A stretch of 64,000 nt of DNA. It comes from Hetaerina americana. Lineage: Eukaryota; Arthropoda; Insecta; Odonata; Calopterygidae. Where the stretch lies: positions 38,992,072 to 39,056,071 of the forward strand of contig JAKTNV010000001.1 in the NCBI GenBank assembly GCA_022747635.1. The letters run 5' to 3'. Positions 1-12,500 of this stretch are shown here, in pieces; within the stretch, counting starts at the first letter, position 1, and each line of letters begins with the position of its first letter. The notes beneath the pieces were generated by a model. It searched no databases and was not told the origin of the DNA. It was given only the letters and a program-made list of their open reading frames with translations. The translations under genes were made by a program, and so were the position numbers.

Positions 1-263
1 ATTACAGGTGTTAGCAGGCAACGGAAAAAATCGGGGAAACGGAAAATTCAGAGGAGTTGGCAGTACGTACCAGTCATCAATTGCGTAACTAAGGCAGAGT
101 GAACTTTCTTACTCCTATTTACTTAATGAAGTGAAGAACTTCATTGGAAAGAAAGAACAGTGATTAACATGACGATATTAAAAAGAGAGAATACTTTGGC
201 ACGTACAACATTTATTTGATTATATTAATGGCATATTATTTCAGGCAAAGGCGAACATTTTGA

Positions 264-510
264 TCTTTCATTTTGAATGTTTCTATTGAGAAAATGAGAG
301 AGGGCTTACTTAAGATAACTCCCAATAGTTATCTCAAGTTAGTTCATAGCGAATGTCGAAAACTGATATTATCCTTCCGAAATATATATTTTCGTGATCT
401 TCTCTATTCCGCAGGCGTTCACCTTTACAGCGTTGATGATGAGGAGTTCATCACTTTGGTATACGACAATAAATGGGAAAGACCGAGTAGAACGCGACGA
501 TGGAAACTAG
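264..510 (+). CDS. PDE exon: start of GAF-A
   Basis: The frame is open from the TGA at 261-263 to a good donor (CTAG|gtgagt, GT at 511) and leaves phase 1. The segment [18 protein letters not shown] matches the first strands of a GAF domain. The true acceptor is uncertain: AGs at 289-290 and at 413-414 (preceded by a pyrimidine tract) both fit. The ATG at 294 is not needed as a start, because the gene probably begins upstream. Confidence 0.5.
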
Positions 511-3500
511 GTGAGTTACAAATGGAAGGAGAAAGTCACTTTCAGGCAATTACGTTAACATTTTAAAATTATGGGAAATAAGGTAAATTGATATAAGGCC
601 AGAATTTACCGGTACCTTAACTAGAAAAGTAAAGAATATCTTTATTTGACTTGTCTAATGTTATGATTAATAATAATTTGTTCTACGCATAAGCTTATTC
701 TGAGTCTTTACAAAGAATTTTCTTGTACTAGAAGATGTCTCAAATTAAGAAACAAACGCTCTCTTCACCCTAAAATTCACTTAAATTCCCGTAAAAATGG
801 ATAAACTTTATATACGATGTCTGTTCAAAAAAATATCACGACTTTTGTGTTTTAAAAAATTATTTATTTATTCATGAATATCTATTTTTCCCCGTCAAAG
901 TAATCCCCATTAGATATTATACACTTGTGCCAACGTTTTTTCCAATCCTCGAAGCACTTCAAAAAATCATGTTTTGGGATCTTGTTCAGCTCCTCCTTCG
1001 ATTCAGCCTTTATCTGGTCAATCGTAGCGTAGCGTCGTCCTTTCATGTGCCGGGAAAAAGATAAAGTCACTGGGGCCCACATCTGGGGAATACCGTGGCT
1101 GTGGTATCATTAGTGTGTTGTTTTTGGCCGAAAATTCTTGCACAAGTAACGATGTGTGGGCAGGGGCGTTGTGATGGTGGAAAAGCGAATTTTTGTTCTT
1201 CCACAAATCCGGGCGTTTGTGGTGGATTGCTTCGCGCAAATTGCGCATAACTTGTAGGTAATATTCCTTATTTACCGTTATACCCTGAGGTAAGATCTCA
1301 TCATGCACCCCGCCTCTGCAATCGAAGAAAACTGTAAGCAACACTTTCACATTCGACCGAACTTGGCGAGCTTTTTTCGGTCTTGGCTCGTGCTGTTCCA
1401 TTGGGATGATTGAGCGTTAGTTCCCCATAAACCCATGATTCGTTACCCTTTATGACCCTCTGGAGTAAATTTGGGTCGTCGCGGACATAGTCCCACACCT
1501 CATTAGCAATGTTAATGCTTAGCAGTTTTTGATCGAAATTGAGTAATTTTGGTACGAATATCGCGGCGACCAGTGTCATGCCCAAATCATTGGTAAAAAT
1601 CGAATGGCACGAGCCAATCGATATGTATAGGTCCTCAGCAACTTCTCTAAGGGTGATTTGACGATTGGCCAATACTATTTTCTTCACTTCATCAATGTTT
1701 TTGTCTGTTGTTGACGTCCTCGGGCGTCCGGCACTCTCTTCGTCGTTCAAATCTTCTCGGCCTTCTGAGAACATTTTGTTCCGCCGATGTACATTGATTC
1801 AGGTAGCTTCTCCACATGCACATATAGTATAACATTCGGAATGCGTCCGCGCACTTCTTTCGTTTTTCACACAAAATTTGATACAGATTCTTTAATCCAT
1901 TTTTTGTAACAGGCAAAAATCGGAGACCAGCCAAAACACGTCAATGCAAAACAGCTGTTAACAACTAACTGAACATTAAAAATGGCTGAAAATTTCGTCA
2001 TAAGTGAGAGACATTAGTGCCAACATAACGCCACAAAAAATCGAAAATCAAATACGCGTAAACCGTGAAAATTCAAAATTCGCGATACTTTTTGAACATA
2101 CCTCGTATGTCCAAGTTTTTCCGGTGGTTGTTCATCTAGACGTGTAATTCGTCTTGAAACAGTCATCATTAGCAGGTTTAAATCTGACCATTTCTTATTT
2201 TGCTGCTAATTGCTCAGGAGCCTGTGTTTGCCGGTTAAGTCCAATGAGTGTGTTACATCTTCTCCCATGTCTTTTTAGCAAACTTATTTCTTCCCGTTAT
2301 CTTTCTGGTTAACTTTCTGGTTAACTCTCTGGTTAACTTTCTGGTCCCTTTCTTATTAACCTGTTATAGTTCCGTCTGTATTGCTTATCATTCTTTTGTG
2401 CCACTACATTGTTCAACGTTTTCTATTCTCTTTTTCTGCAGCTGGTTTCTCAACTAGGGATGCATTATTCTGTAGATAATCGGTATCGTCTCTTCGGCTA
2501 CTGATCGGTAATCGGTTCTTAGATCGATTATATATGTCTTATTAAATGAAACTCTCCCTTATACGTGTATTTTTGCCATTCTATTGTCACCAATATAATC
2601 ATCAGTTATTTTTGCATACAGGCTGGAGCATGCTAATGCTTTTGCTTTATTCCCTTTTACTTAAATTCCATGTCTAACTGCTGTAAGAACTATTTATTTG
2701 ATAGTCGGTTTGGTCACCACCAGATATTGACCTTAAAAATGATTTTACTAGGATTTAAATATCGTAAACGAAATCATTTTACTCTCCCTCATTGCGGGAA
2801 AATTATAGGGGACTTATTCTGATCATGAAAATGTAGGTTGTGGAGCTAGTGACTTTAATATTATATTTTTAAACAAAAACAATGAAAATTAAACTATAAA
2901 AATCCACCAATCGAAGATCTTATTTATTAAGTATTTTCTCTACTACTTTCATAAAATTTTCCCTTGATCCATGTGATTAGGCCTATTGGTAGTTATCAAA
3001 TGAAATTAAGAGGTGATAATTTACATGATTTTATTCAACATTTCTATTTCCGCTCTTGATGAAAGATTCCCGGTCAAATTGTTATGCAATATTTTTACAT
3101 TCTTTTGAATATTCCAAATAATGAAAACATATCCTTTTGTACATGTTCAATAGCCTTCATGAGAGTTTCGGAACTTTATTAAGGCATTTGTCTAACAAAT
3201 ACTGTTTTGTTTGATGTTCGTTCCACCCAATTAGTGCAGAGGTAACTCAGTGGTCTTTTTAAAAATTAATTTTTCGTAGATTTTTTCTCATTGATTTCCA
3301 TGGAAATTCCTCAATAGGTCTCATCATTACTGTAGGTTATTATAATGACAGTTTATTTCATTTCGGGTTTTAGATTTATTTTTAGGCGTTTTGTAGTGAT
3401 GACTCCTTTCGCCATGAAATAGTTTATAAGATTATCAGAAAAGGTAATTTTGTTGTTTGAGGGCTCGGAAAATTTTTAGTACTATTATGTTTATTTTTGT

Positions 3501-6500
3501 TTCGCAATGGAGCATCAGAGTATTCGCTAAGGGTTTAATTGAATATGCTGCGTGTGCATGCATTTTCCACTATATTGTTCAAATTTATAATTGCAATGAA
3601 TGTTTCTTTCAACTAACCTGTTTTTGGCACTGTTTTGTTGAAGATAGGTCCTTAGTCCATTTCCATAAGATAATTCTCGCCATTACTTTGGTGGGCGCAT
3701 TCGTATTGAATCATCATTAATAAAGATTAATTTGAAATAGGAAAACTTGTTCTCACTTATGGAATATTTTCACAAACGAACATAATGGCTGCGTGTTGTA
3801 CTCGTGCGTCACGGCCGAAGAACCATAGTCAACATCGGATCGTACAGTTGCGTACCGTTTTAGGAGTTTCTCCTCCATTTAAGACCCAAAATAACACACT
3901 GCTGCAAACGAGGACAAGACAGATTTCACAGTGTTTTACATGCTCAAAATCCTTAGGCTTGATGACAATGATGGTTGAACCGCTCTAGGTCTATTTAATT
4001 ATTCATGTCAAATTCTGCTTTTGGCATAGATTTTGTGCTGCTTGATATTTCAATTTTTTTAATCTGTGAATGTAAATGTTCTATTTTGATTCAGTATACG
4101 GGAAACTATAATAATTGCTATAAGCTGTTAGCCAGAAATGGTTATCGTTACAAAATTGCTTTGAAGAATTTCCTGTGTAAACGAGTGTTCACAACATTGC
4201 CCATCATTTTATACGGTGTTGTGGTGATGTAATAATGCAACGTGACCCTTGTTTTGGAAATAAAAATTTTACTGATTTAACCGGTGCTGCTTGTCAGTTC
4301 TTCAATAATAAAAGATTTCTACCGTGTAATTCTCAAAAAGGGCCGAGTAAACTGTTGCAAAACGGGTTCCTTCTGGCTCAGTTGCAAACGTTTCTCATAA
4401 AAATCTAGTCAATAGATATAAATCTAGCCATGCTTGATATTTGATATCTAGTCAGCTTGCAGGTGAATTATCATCATTGCTGGCTCACACAGTGAAGACC
4501 ATTAAAATGCGGAGACAGAGTTGTGAATCGGATGAAACTCCGGAGGATCTTCCTGGGAGTGAGTAGACCTACTTACTTATTTTTATAGTATTAATAATTG
4601 ATGACCATGGGGGAAAATGGGTATGATATGGAGAGACGTCGAATTTTAGTCGTTCTGGATTTAATAACAAATGTATGCATCATTCATTTAGGGTATTCAT
4701 GGAATGCATGCTAGGTTATGAGCAGCAATACTGTCAAAAACATTGTTCACAATTTCTTCCACCTATATATGGTGCTGATTTGTAATATTATACTCGTATT
4801 CTTCATAGAATGGGGTTAATGAGTAATGAAAACAATAATGAATATCGCTTGTTGGTATTCCTTTAATACAAATTGAAGTTAATGGTAATAAAGTGGCCCA
4901 GTGAAGTGCTTTAATCGTTCATATTTCTATACAAATTCCATTTGGCGGTGAGGGAGGGATTCGACAGCAACTAGTGATGGCAAAAGTATATTAAAATATT
5001 TCTGTAGTTATTTCAAATGGGCTATCTTTTGCGTTATCATATAAAATTGAACTTTTCAAAGCACAAGTTTAATAATTTAAACAAGAAATTATGTAGGTAC
5101 TTCAGTTTCTACCACTTTTATTTTGTAATTCCATGTAACCCTGGTATTCCTCGAATGTTTTACAAAAATTACGTAGGTAGTAATTTGAAAATGGAGATGT
5201 CATATCTACATCAGGTATTTATATTCCCTTGTTCAGTAAGTCCTTTATTAAAAAATAATTTTCATGTGAATATTTCGATTTCCCGCGTAGGTGTGGACGA
5301 ACACGGAAGTGAAAAACAACGGAGTGGTTTAAATCATTATCTTAATTTTGTACAGTGAAAATAAAAATGAAACGTTTTTCATTATGATAACATAAGGGAT
5401 TTGAGCGGTGGTGCTATTTCACTTACGCGAATTGATTAAAATATATGCCGCTTATCTAAGCCAATAACCTGTATTTTTCCAGGAGTTGATAGTGATGATC
5501 TCGTGTAGTAATTTAGTCACGATATTTTGAATGGTGACTTACATTTCTTTCTATAACGCATTTCTTCACAATTTTCGGCGACGCACAAGAATTTATTTAA
5601 TATTTAATTGCTTAGATTAAAATGAGTGTGGTGGTCCTGTGAATAGAGCGCTGGGTTTGATTCTAAGTGACGAGTCTGGGCACTTTCAGCTTTCCGCAAG
5701 CTATATGATTTTTGATGTGACAAATGTTTCTGAAAACCCCAGGCGCTATTTGTGAATTTCACACGCTTTTAGTTTTAGTGTTAGTTGAGCTCCGGCCTCA
5801 ACTATCAAACCAACATTCTGGTGGATTATTGAGCTTTAGATAAATTTGTAAACATATGAGTCTTTTTCCGATAGTTACATTCATTATTCAGATACGGAAG
5901 CCAATGGAAATTGGGGAAAAAGCTCGCCAATGTTACTGATGTCATATCTTTTGAAAATTGAAAGCATTGATGATTTTGGGAGAATCTTTCAAACCTTTGT
6001 GTTCATAACGGACTCAATCGGCGATCGCTTTTCGAGCGCATACGTTGAGGACTTATGAGACATAAGTATGGACATAAGGTTTATGCGACATAAGGCTGCC
6101 CCCACCCTTTTCTCATTCGGTAGGAATGGCCAGGTTTTGCACCTGCTGCTTCACTACCAAGTGACGAAATCGTGTGTAGGAACAACCTTTAATGACACTC
6201 ACTACACACCTTTACACAGTATAAAGTATTTTTTATTGTACAGAAACAAAAATATAAAATCTATTGAGACACTGACAAACATTGCGTTTTTCATAAACGT
6301 AGCAATGTAGGAAGTAGGGAGCAGCTCCGCTTTATTCCTTCACATAATCCATGTCACGAACAAAAATTCAGTCGTCTCGCACATTTGAAGAATCGAATCG
6401 TGGTGAATGACGTGGAGATAACCATTACAAGTTACACAAAACACTTTCGGCCCATTTTATCTGACAGGTTTAGGTTTAATCACTCAAGTCCCAGTCACCC

Positions 6501-9500
6501 AGTCATTGAAGGAGCTTAACCCCAAACAATATTTACATTGATGCACCTATGTAGATGGCATTATAGAATACGGCAACTTTAACGCATATTGCTTCAAATT
6601 CCAAAAACTGAGAATAATGATTTCACTGTCGCGTAAACATTTCGTTTTTCCGTTTCATTCAAGTTTTCCCCCGATGTAAAATTCCAAGAGATCACGTGTA
6701 AAAAACCAGATGGTATAACTTAATATCACTACTACAGAGGGCGACATCTTCTGCCGTCGTTTGCGCAGTTTTGCCCAATTTCCCCTCTGCCAAAGGCAAT
6801 GGGAGAAACACAGCTTATCCGGTCGTACTCGAATTTGATTACCAAAGCATATCTCATTATTGATACTCTTTTCATTACGTTTCCCTGATACTTGAACTCA
6901 ATTTTGCAGCTGAAGTAAAAGTCTTCTTCTGACGTGCGAGTGACGATACTCAAGCGAGAGGCACGGGCTACTATGAACGGAGGGACTCGCGATTCATTGA
7001 CCTTGGGATCGCAACTGAATCTATCGTACGACAAACGCTGAGGATTATCTTGACCTGCTTTACGGAAATGTACTTCACAAGAAACACCCGACCTCTTGGG
7101 ATGACTGTACTCGATAATAGTGTTGTATATATCCGGGGCCGGTTTAGTCTTCCACAAGTCGCTCATGTAAAGCGTTCTAAGGTCGCAGGAGAAGTCGTTG
7201 GGGAAAAAGCTATTCGTGCAAAATATGGCGGGATTCTTTGACGCAGGCTCGGGGGTCGTTCTTTGAGGGTACATCCAGGGCAGGGAAGGAAACCTTCCCC
7301 TCACTCCACTCAGGTCCATTCGAATCACGTCTGTGTTCAAACGCTCCGAAAAATCACTGGAAATAAGGATCAAGGCTGTTAGCAGGAGAAAGTGGATCGC
7401 CATTTCTTGATGCTCTACGCCCGACCGACTTCACCAGCTAACTTCTTTATCATCCGGAGTGTCAGCGTTTAGCGCTGTGGCTTATGATGTGTTGTTTTTC
7501 CTACCATCTAATCTCAGGAAATGACCTTCATTTTTATCGGTTCCGTCAAGACAGACGCCGCAGGCGGTGAGAACCGGTTATGGGCAAATTTCCTTTAAGG
7601 AAAGTAGCTGGTTTTTCATATTACTCATGCGGCTTTATGAACCTATGTCAAAAGTTGGCCAAGATAACTGATTCTTTTATCATCTAATTTATTAGCTCGT
7701 GTACGATAACTTGGTACCTCGTGTGCAAGAAAGAAGCCACCTTAGCTGAGGAATAAGGAGAAATAGTTCATTCATTCTGAAGAAGAAAGACGATTCAGTA
7801 CTTGGTTGAACTTACTTATTAATTCAGATCCGCATGTTTCAGCACCGAGGTCTCGCAAATTATTCGCACTCCAACATACATTGGTCGCTTAGATCATGTA
7901 TGTAAAATTCGGGAAATATATGCCAGAACTAGCAGACTCAAGGACTCCCACGGACAATAAGGGATAGCAACTAGAGGGTTATAGATAGCAAAAGTTCCAC
8001 TTGCCACACTCAGCGTCTAGGGAATAATTAATGCTACTCAAATTCTAGCTTGCACGTTATTGGATGAATTTTTTACTGCAGCCTAAGGTGTAATTTTTCG
8101 TTAGTTGATAGTATGTATTTTTTTTTGCTGCAGCCTAAGGTGTAATTTTTCGTTAGTTGATATTATGTATATTTGCATGTGCGTTAGTTGAAAGGATTTT
8201 TGAATGAATATATACACCTCTGTGGATATAGGTTTTCATGGATGTGTTGATTTTGCATGTGGTTTTGTTCCCTTTTACGGGTGGTGAGCTGACACCCTCC
8301 GCCACACGCCCTTGCGGCGGCTTGCGGGGTACTATGTAGATGTAGTATTTTCTGCTGTGATGACCTTAGCTCAAGTTAGATAAACATGTGATATACATAT
8401 ATGTGTGTGGGTATATTATGCATGATGATGGGGGCATAAGGATTTTATCTCATCGGCTTTTATACGACTGCAATCATGTTCTCTTAGTCACGAAAAACCT
8501 GAAGTACTTAAACGTAAAAGACTACACTAATATATATTTAGATAAGTAATTTAATTTTTTAAATATATATATTTAAAAAACATTCAGTCTCATGTAATAG
8601 GAACAATTACATCAAATAAAATGTATCATAAAAATATTTTTGTATGGTTATTAAATAGATATTTTATAATAATTTCTTGCGCAGTCAATATGGTTTATTA
8701 TAAAATATGATGTGGTAGTAAAACCTTATCACATTTCCCTAAATTATAGTAATTGTAGCTATGGATTGTAGGGAATATGGCATAATGATGGTGTCCTTGC
8801 TGAGCAAAATATCAAAATTCATTATAACTCCCTTTGAAATACTTTCGTAATTAAGAAGCGGAAAAGACATCACATAAGAGAAAGGGCGCGCATGAATAAG
8901 ATGAACACAACAGAAATATTTCAAAGTAAAAAATTTCATTTGAGGTTAACCGAAGAGCCCATCGTACAACAAACTTGCCGACTATCAAATCTAATCCATG
9001 ATTTTAAGGAGTTTCCATTATGGTAAAAGTGCACCACTTATCAGTTATGGTAATTATTTATTTTAATAAGACTCGAGAGTTAAGAGCTCGAAACTCGCAA
9101 AGGAGATGGGTGCTTGTCTTAATGGACTATGACGAAATGTTTAGGTCCTTTTGCCTTTCTCATAGATACGAATGAAAAAGTTGACCTCATCTCTAGGTAT
9201 CCTTGGTTCGTTGCTAAATCTGTAAGTTTAATCTTCAAAAGTGTGACTTGGGGTTAGGTGGTAGAAGAGACTCCATAGTCTCAATCTCGCCCCAAAATAA
9301 AGGCGACTATCTATCTAATCATTCCTTCCAATTTTTGGTATAAACAACATTTAAATCCTGAGGGACAGAGGGTTATAGGCTGGAGGGATTTTAAGTATAT
9401 AGTCCTCTCTTCTAGAGGTTTTATGTTAGTATACGATACTTTTGCAGCACAAAGATTATCCAGGGTTAATTTCTTAATAAAAATTTCATAATATATCGAT

Positions 9501-12500
9501 TTTATTGCACACGAAACTATTTATTAAAAGTGAATACTCCCAAATTGAACCAACCACGTCGGATTTATTGTAATTTTAAGTATGTTATTGAAAAAATATG
9601 CAATTAAAATGCTACTTCCTTCAATATGGTGGTTCCAAAACAGCTCCATGCGTATATTATACTGTTGAAAACAATGTTGCAAGTTCATTTTCGAGTGCGT
9701 GTTAATGAGTTACGTCGCTTTCACCGCTCATACGGGTTCGAGGTAGGTTTCTTTTTGCACCATTTAATCTTGATAATTAAAAAGAAGTCACAGATGGTTA
9801 CGTCCAGTAAAATTGGTGCATGTTCCAAAAAGGGGATCTTGTGCTTCGTCAAAAACGGCTTGACAACGCTAAACTAAATGCTGATTTCCCAATTCTATCT
9901 CAAACCTTGGGCATCGTTTTTATAACTTTAAAGCCTTCCTTGCCAATAAAACTTCACAATCTCCGCAACGCACTCCACAAAAATGGTTACTTAAAAAAGC
10001 TCCTATGAAAAAAGTTCCGTCGCTCCAACCTACCGTACACATTATAGAAAAACAACCCCATACCTGACGTATGAGTCGATCTATGCACCACAAATTTCCC
10101 TGTACCCCTTTGGTTCAAAGCCCTTTTGGAGGTGATTTTGCAGATACATAGGACAAATTGCGATTTCATTGCGGAGAGCGTTGAATACATCCTTTTTACT
10201 GCCTTTAGATTACTCTCGGCATTCCCTTCTCCTCCCCACCATGCCTAGTACTTCCTCGTTAATTTTCCTTTCTGTCCACTTCACCTTTTCCATCCTCCGC
10301 ATCCACATTTCAAAAGCCTCCAATGTGGGCCTGTCATCTCACTTCAGCGACTATATTACCGCGCTGTACAAAAAAATGTTCACAAATGGGTTGTGATAAA
10401 AAATTCACAGACTTCACTTTGGTTGTTGCATACTTAATGTGTAATCATCCCTGCCACACACCATAGCTGTGGTGGGCAGTTACCATGTACATACAGGGTC
10501 GCACCCAAAAGTGGTAGGACTGATTTTTTTACATGAATTTTATTGACGATATACTTACATCGACTTAATAATCTTCAAAGTGGGGATCGAGATGGTGAGG
10601 GGGCTAACATACTTGCTTCCCACACTGAGGGCGCGGGTTCAAATCCCGGCGGTGTTGAATATTTTTCAGAGGTATCTCGATCCCTACTTGAGGTGCTTTC
10701 TGGAGGGCACTTTGAGTGAGTACGCCGTCCGTTGGATTGGACGTTAAGCTGCGGACCCCTTGGCGCCTTTCGTAAAGAGCAGGCTAATGCCGACGCCGGG
10801 TTTCTCTCCTCCCTTAATTCTTTCCTGTCCATCCCCTATGGCGCAAATGACCTTAGCTGTCGGTCACCTCCCCTAAAAACTACTAATACCATCTTCAAAG
10901 TATGTTCCTTGAGCTGTTACACAGTTAGTATAACGTAAGGTTCGCATTCAAAGTCTCCCCTGGTGGGACAAACTCCTTGTGAACCACTCCATGACGGTCG
11001 AAAAATAACAATTAACATCGTTTTGATTTTTGATTTGCTCATGCGAGCCTTTTTTGGACGTGGGGACGCGGAAGTGTGCCATTCCGCGGATTGTCTTTTC
11101 GTTTCGGGGTCATATTGAAAAACCCATGTTTCATCACCAGTAATCACATTGTCCAAACAATTTTCATCTCGGTGCAAATTGGCTAACACTTCTTCAGAAA
11201 TGCGCACACGCGTTGCCTGTTGGTCGACACTCAGAATTTTCGGCACCATCTTGGCGCACACCTTGCGCATGGCCAAATCCTGTGAAATAATGCGTTGGAC
11301 GTTGGATGCAGACAGACCCAACTGGTCTGCAATTTCTTCACTGGTTAAGCGTCGGTCTGTGTCCAGCAGTTCCTCACTCTGTCCACATTCGTGTCGGTTC
11401 TTGCCGTCGACGGCCGTCCGGAGCGATGGTCGTCTTCAACGAGCTCCCTACCCTCTTTAAACAACTTGTGCCACTCAAATACTGTGGAACGGCTTAAGGA
11501 AGTGTCCCCATAAGCCTGTTTGATCATAACGAGGGTCTCAGTTGCCGTCTTCCCGAATTTCGCACAAAACCTCACGGAATAACGTTGCTCTAAATTCAGA
11601 TTCATTTTGTTTTTCGACGCGGACAAAAAACTTGCTTCACTAAAAACGGTGTCCTCACTCAGCGACAGCCTGCAGGCGACTGAATTTGGTGTTGGTCTGT
11701 TGCTAAGAGCCCCCTCCACCTTACCCTGCCAGGCAGACCCCCCTCCACCGCTCCGTTCGCGCCAGAGAAAATCAGTCCTACCACTTTTGGGTGCGACCCT
11801 GTAGACGGAGGCTGAGGGTGCCCAGCGACGTCACCCGTAACCGAATTCAGGCCCTTCTATTAGTAGCTCTGAGGTTTAAGCCACGGGGATTCATCGCCCC
11901 GGAATTTAGAAATTATTGCAGAAGTAATTATCGTATATTAGTCTCAACAACACTGAAAACTTTATTTTTAAAATTTTCTCTCCAGGGCTAGGAATCGTAG
12001 CCACCAATATTCAAACTTTGAACTCAGTGAATTGATGACCTGTATAAATTATTAGAATATAAAAACAAACTCGAACATAAGGAAATAATCTCGTTAGTCT
12101 TCAAGCCTCGAAAATGAAAAAAAAACTTCAGATAAGGAGCGTTTTACACTAATGGTTTAGTTGTATATTGAAGTTTTAGAAATATTGAAAACTATTTAGA
12201 CAATATTAATCTTAAATCTTGCTATGTATATCCTTTAAATTTGCATTAATCTGACCTAAGATTAAACTTAATAGCTCTTCCTTGGAAGATATCTTAAGGT
12301 CGTTAATAATTAAACAATTGTGTTTTGAAGAGTAGGTGAAGAAAAATAACTTATCAAGTTAAGTGATAAATTCCTCCTGATGGACTACAACTTTGACGTG
12401 GTGAAAGAGGTTGAGCGTTCTCATACCACCTAGAGCTTTAAGTTCTAAATTTGATACCGTAGTGTATGTACCTGTAACTAACATGTATTACATTATTCGC

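Larger units (their letters stand above)
10494..11801 (-). mobile_element. mariner element with internal deletion, carrying a nested SINE
   Basis: Terminal inverted repeats of about 34 bp, identical as far as read, begin cagggtcgcacccaaaag. TA duplications lie at 10492-10493 and 11802-11803. Without the 320-bp SINE plus its target duplication the element is about 990 bp, short of the usual 1.3 kb, because the catalytic half of the transposase is deleted. The near-identical ends suggest a fairly young, possibly cross-mobilised copy. Confidence 0.92.

Noticed and set aside
3010..3115. DERFP-like text that could be a missing GAF-A exon
   Set aside because: No usable acceptor or donor around it, and a stop follows soon after.
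9160..9225. [16 protein letters not shown] followed by gtaagt, a possible GAF exon
   Set aside because: The acceptor and phase do not fit, and downstream text looks like repeat sequence; judged coincidence.
10600..10680. Possible tRNA gene
   Set aside because: The A and B boxes belong to a SINE head with target duplication; no complete cloverleaf is evident.
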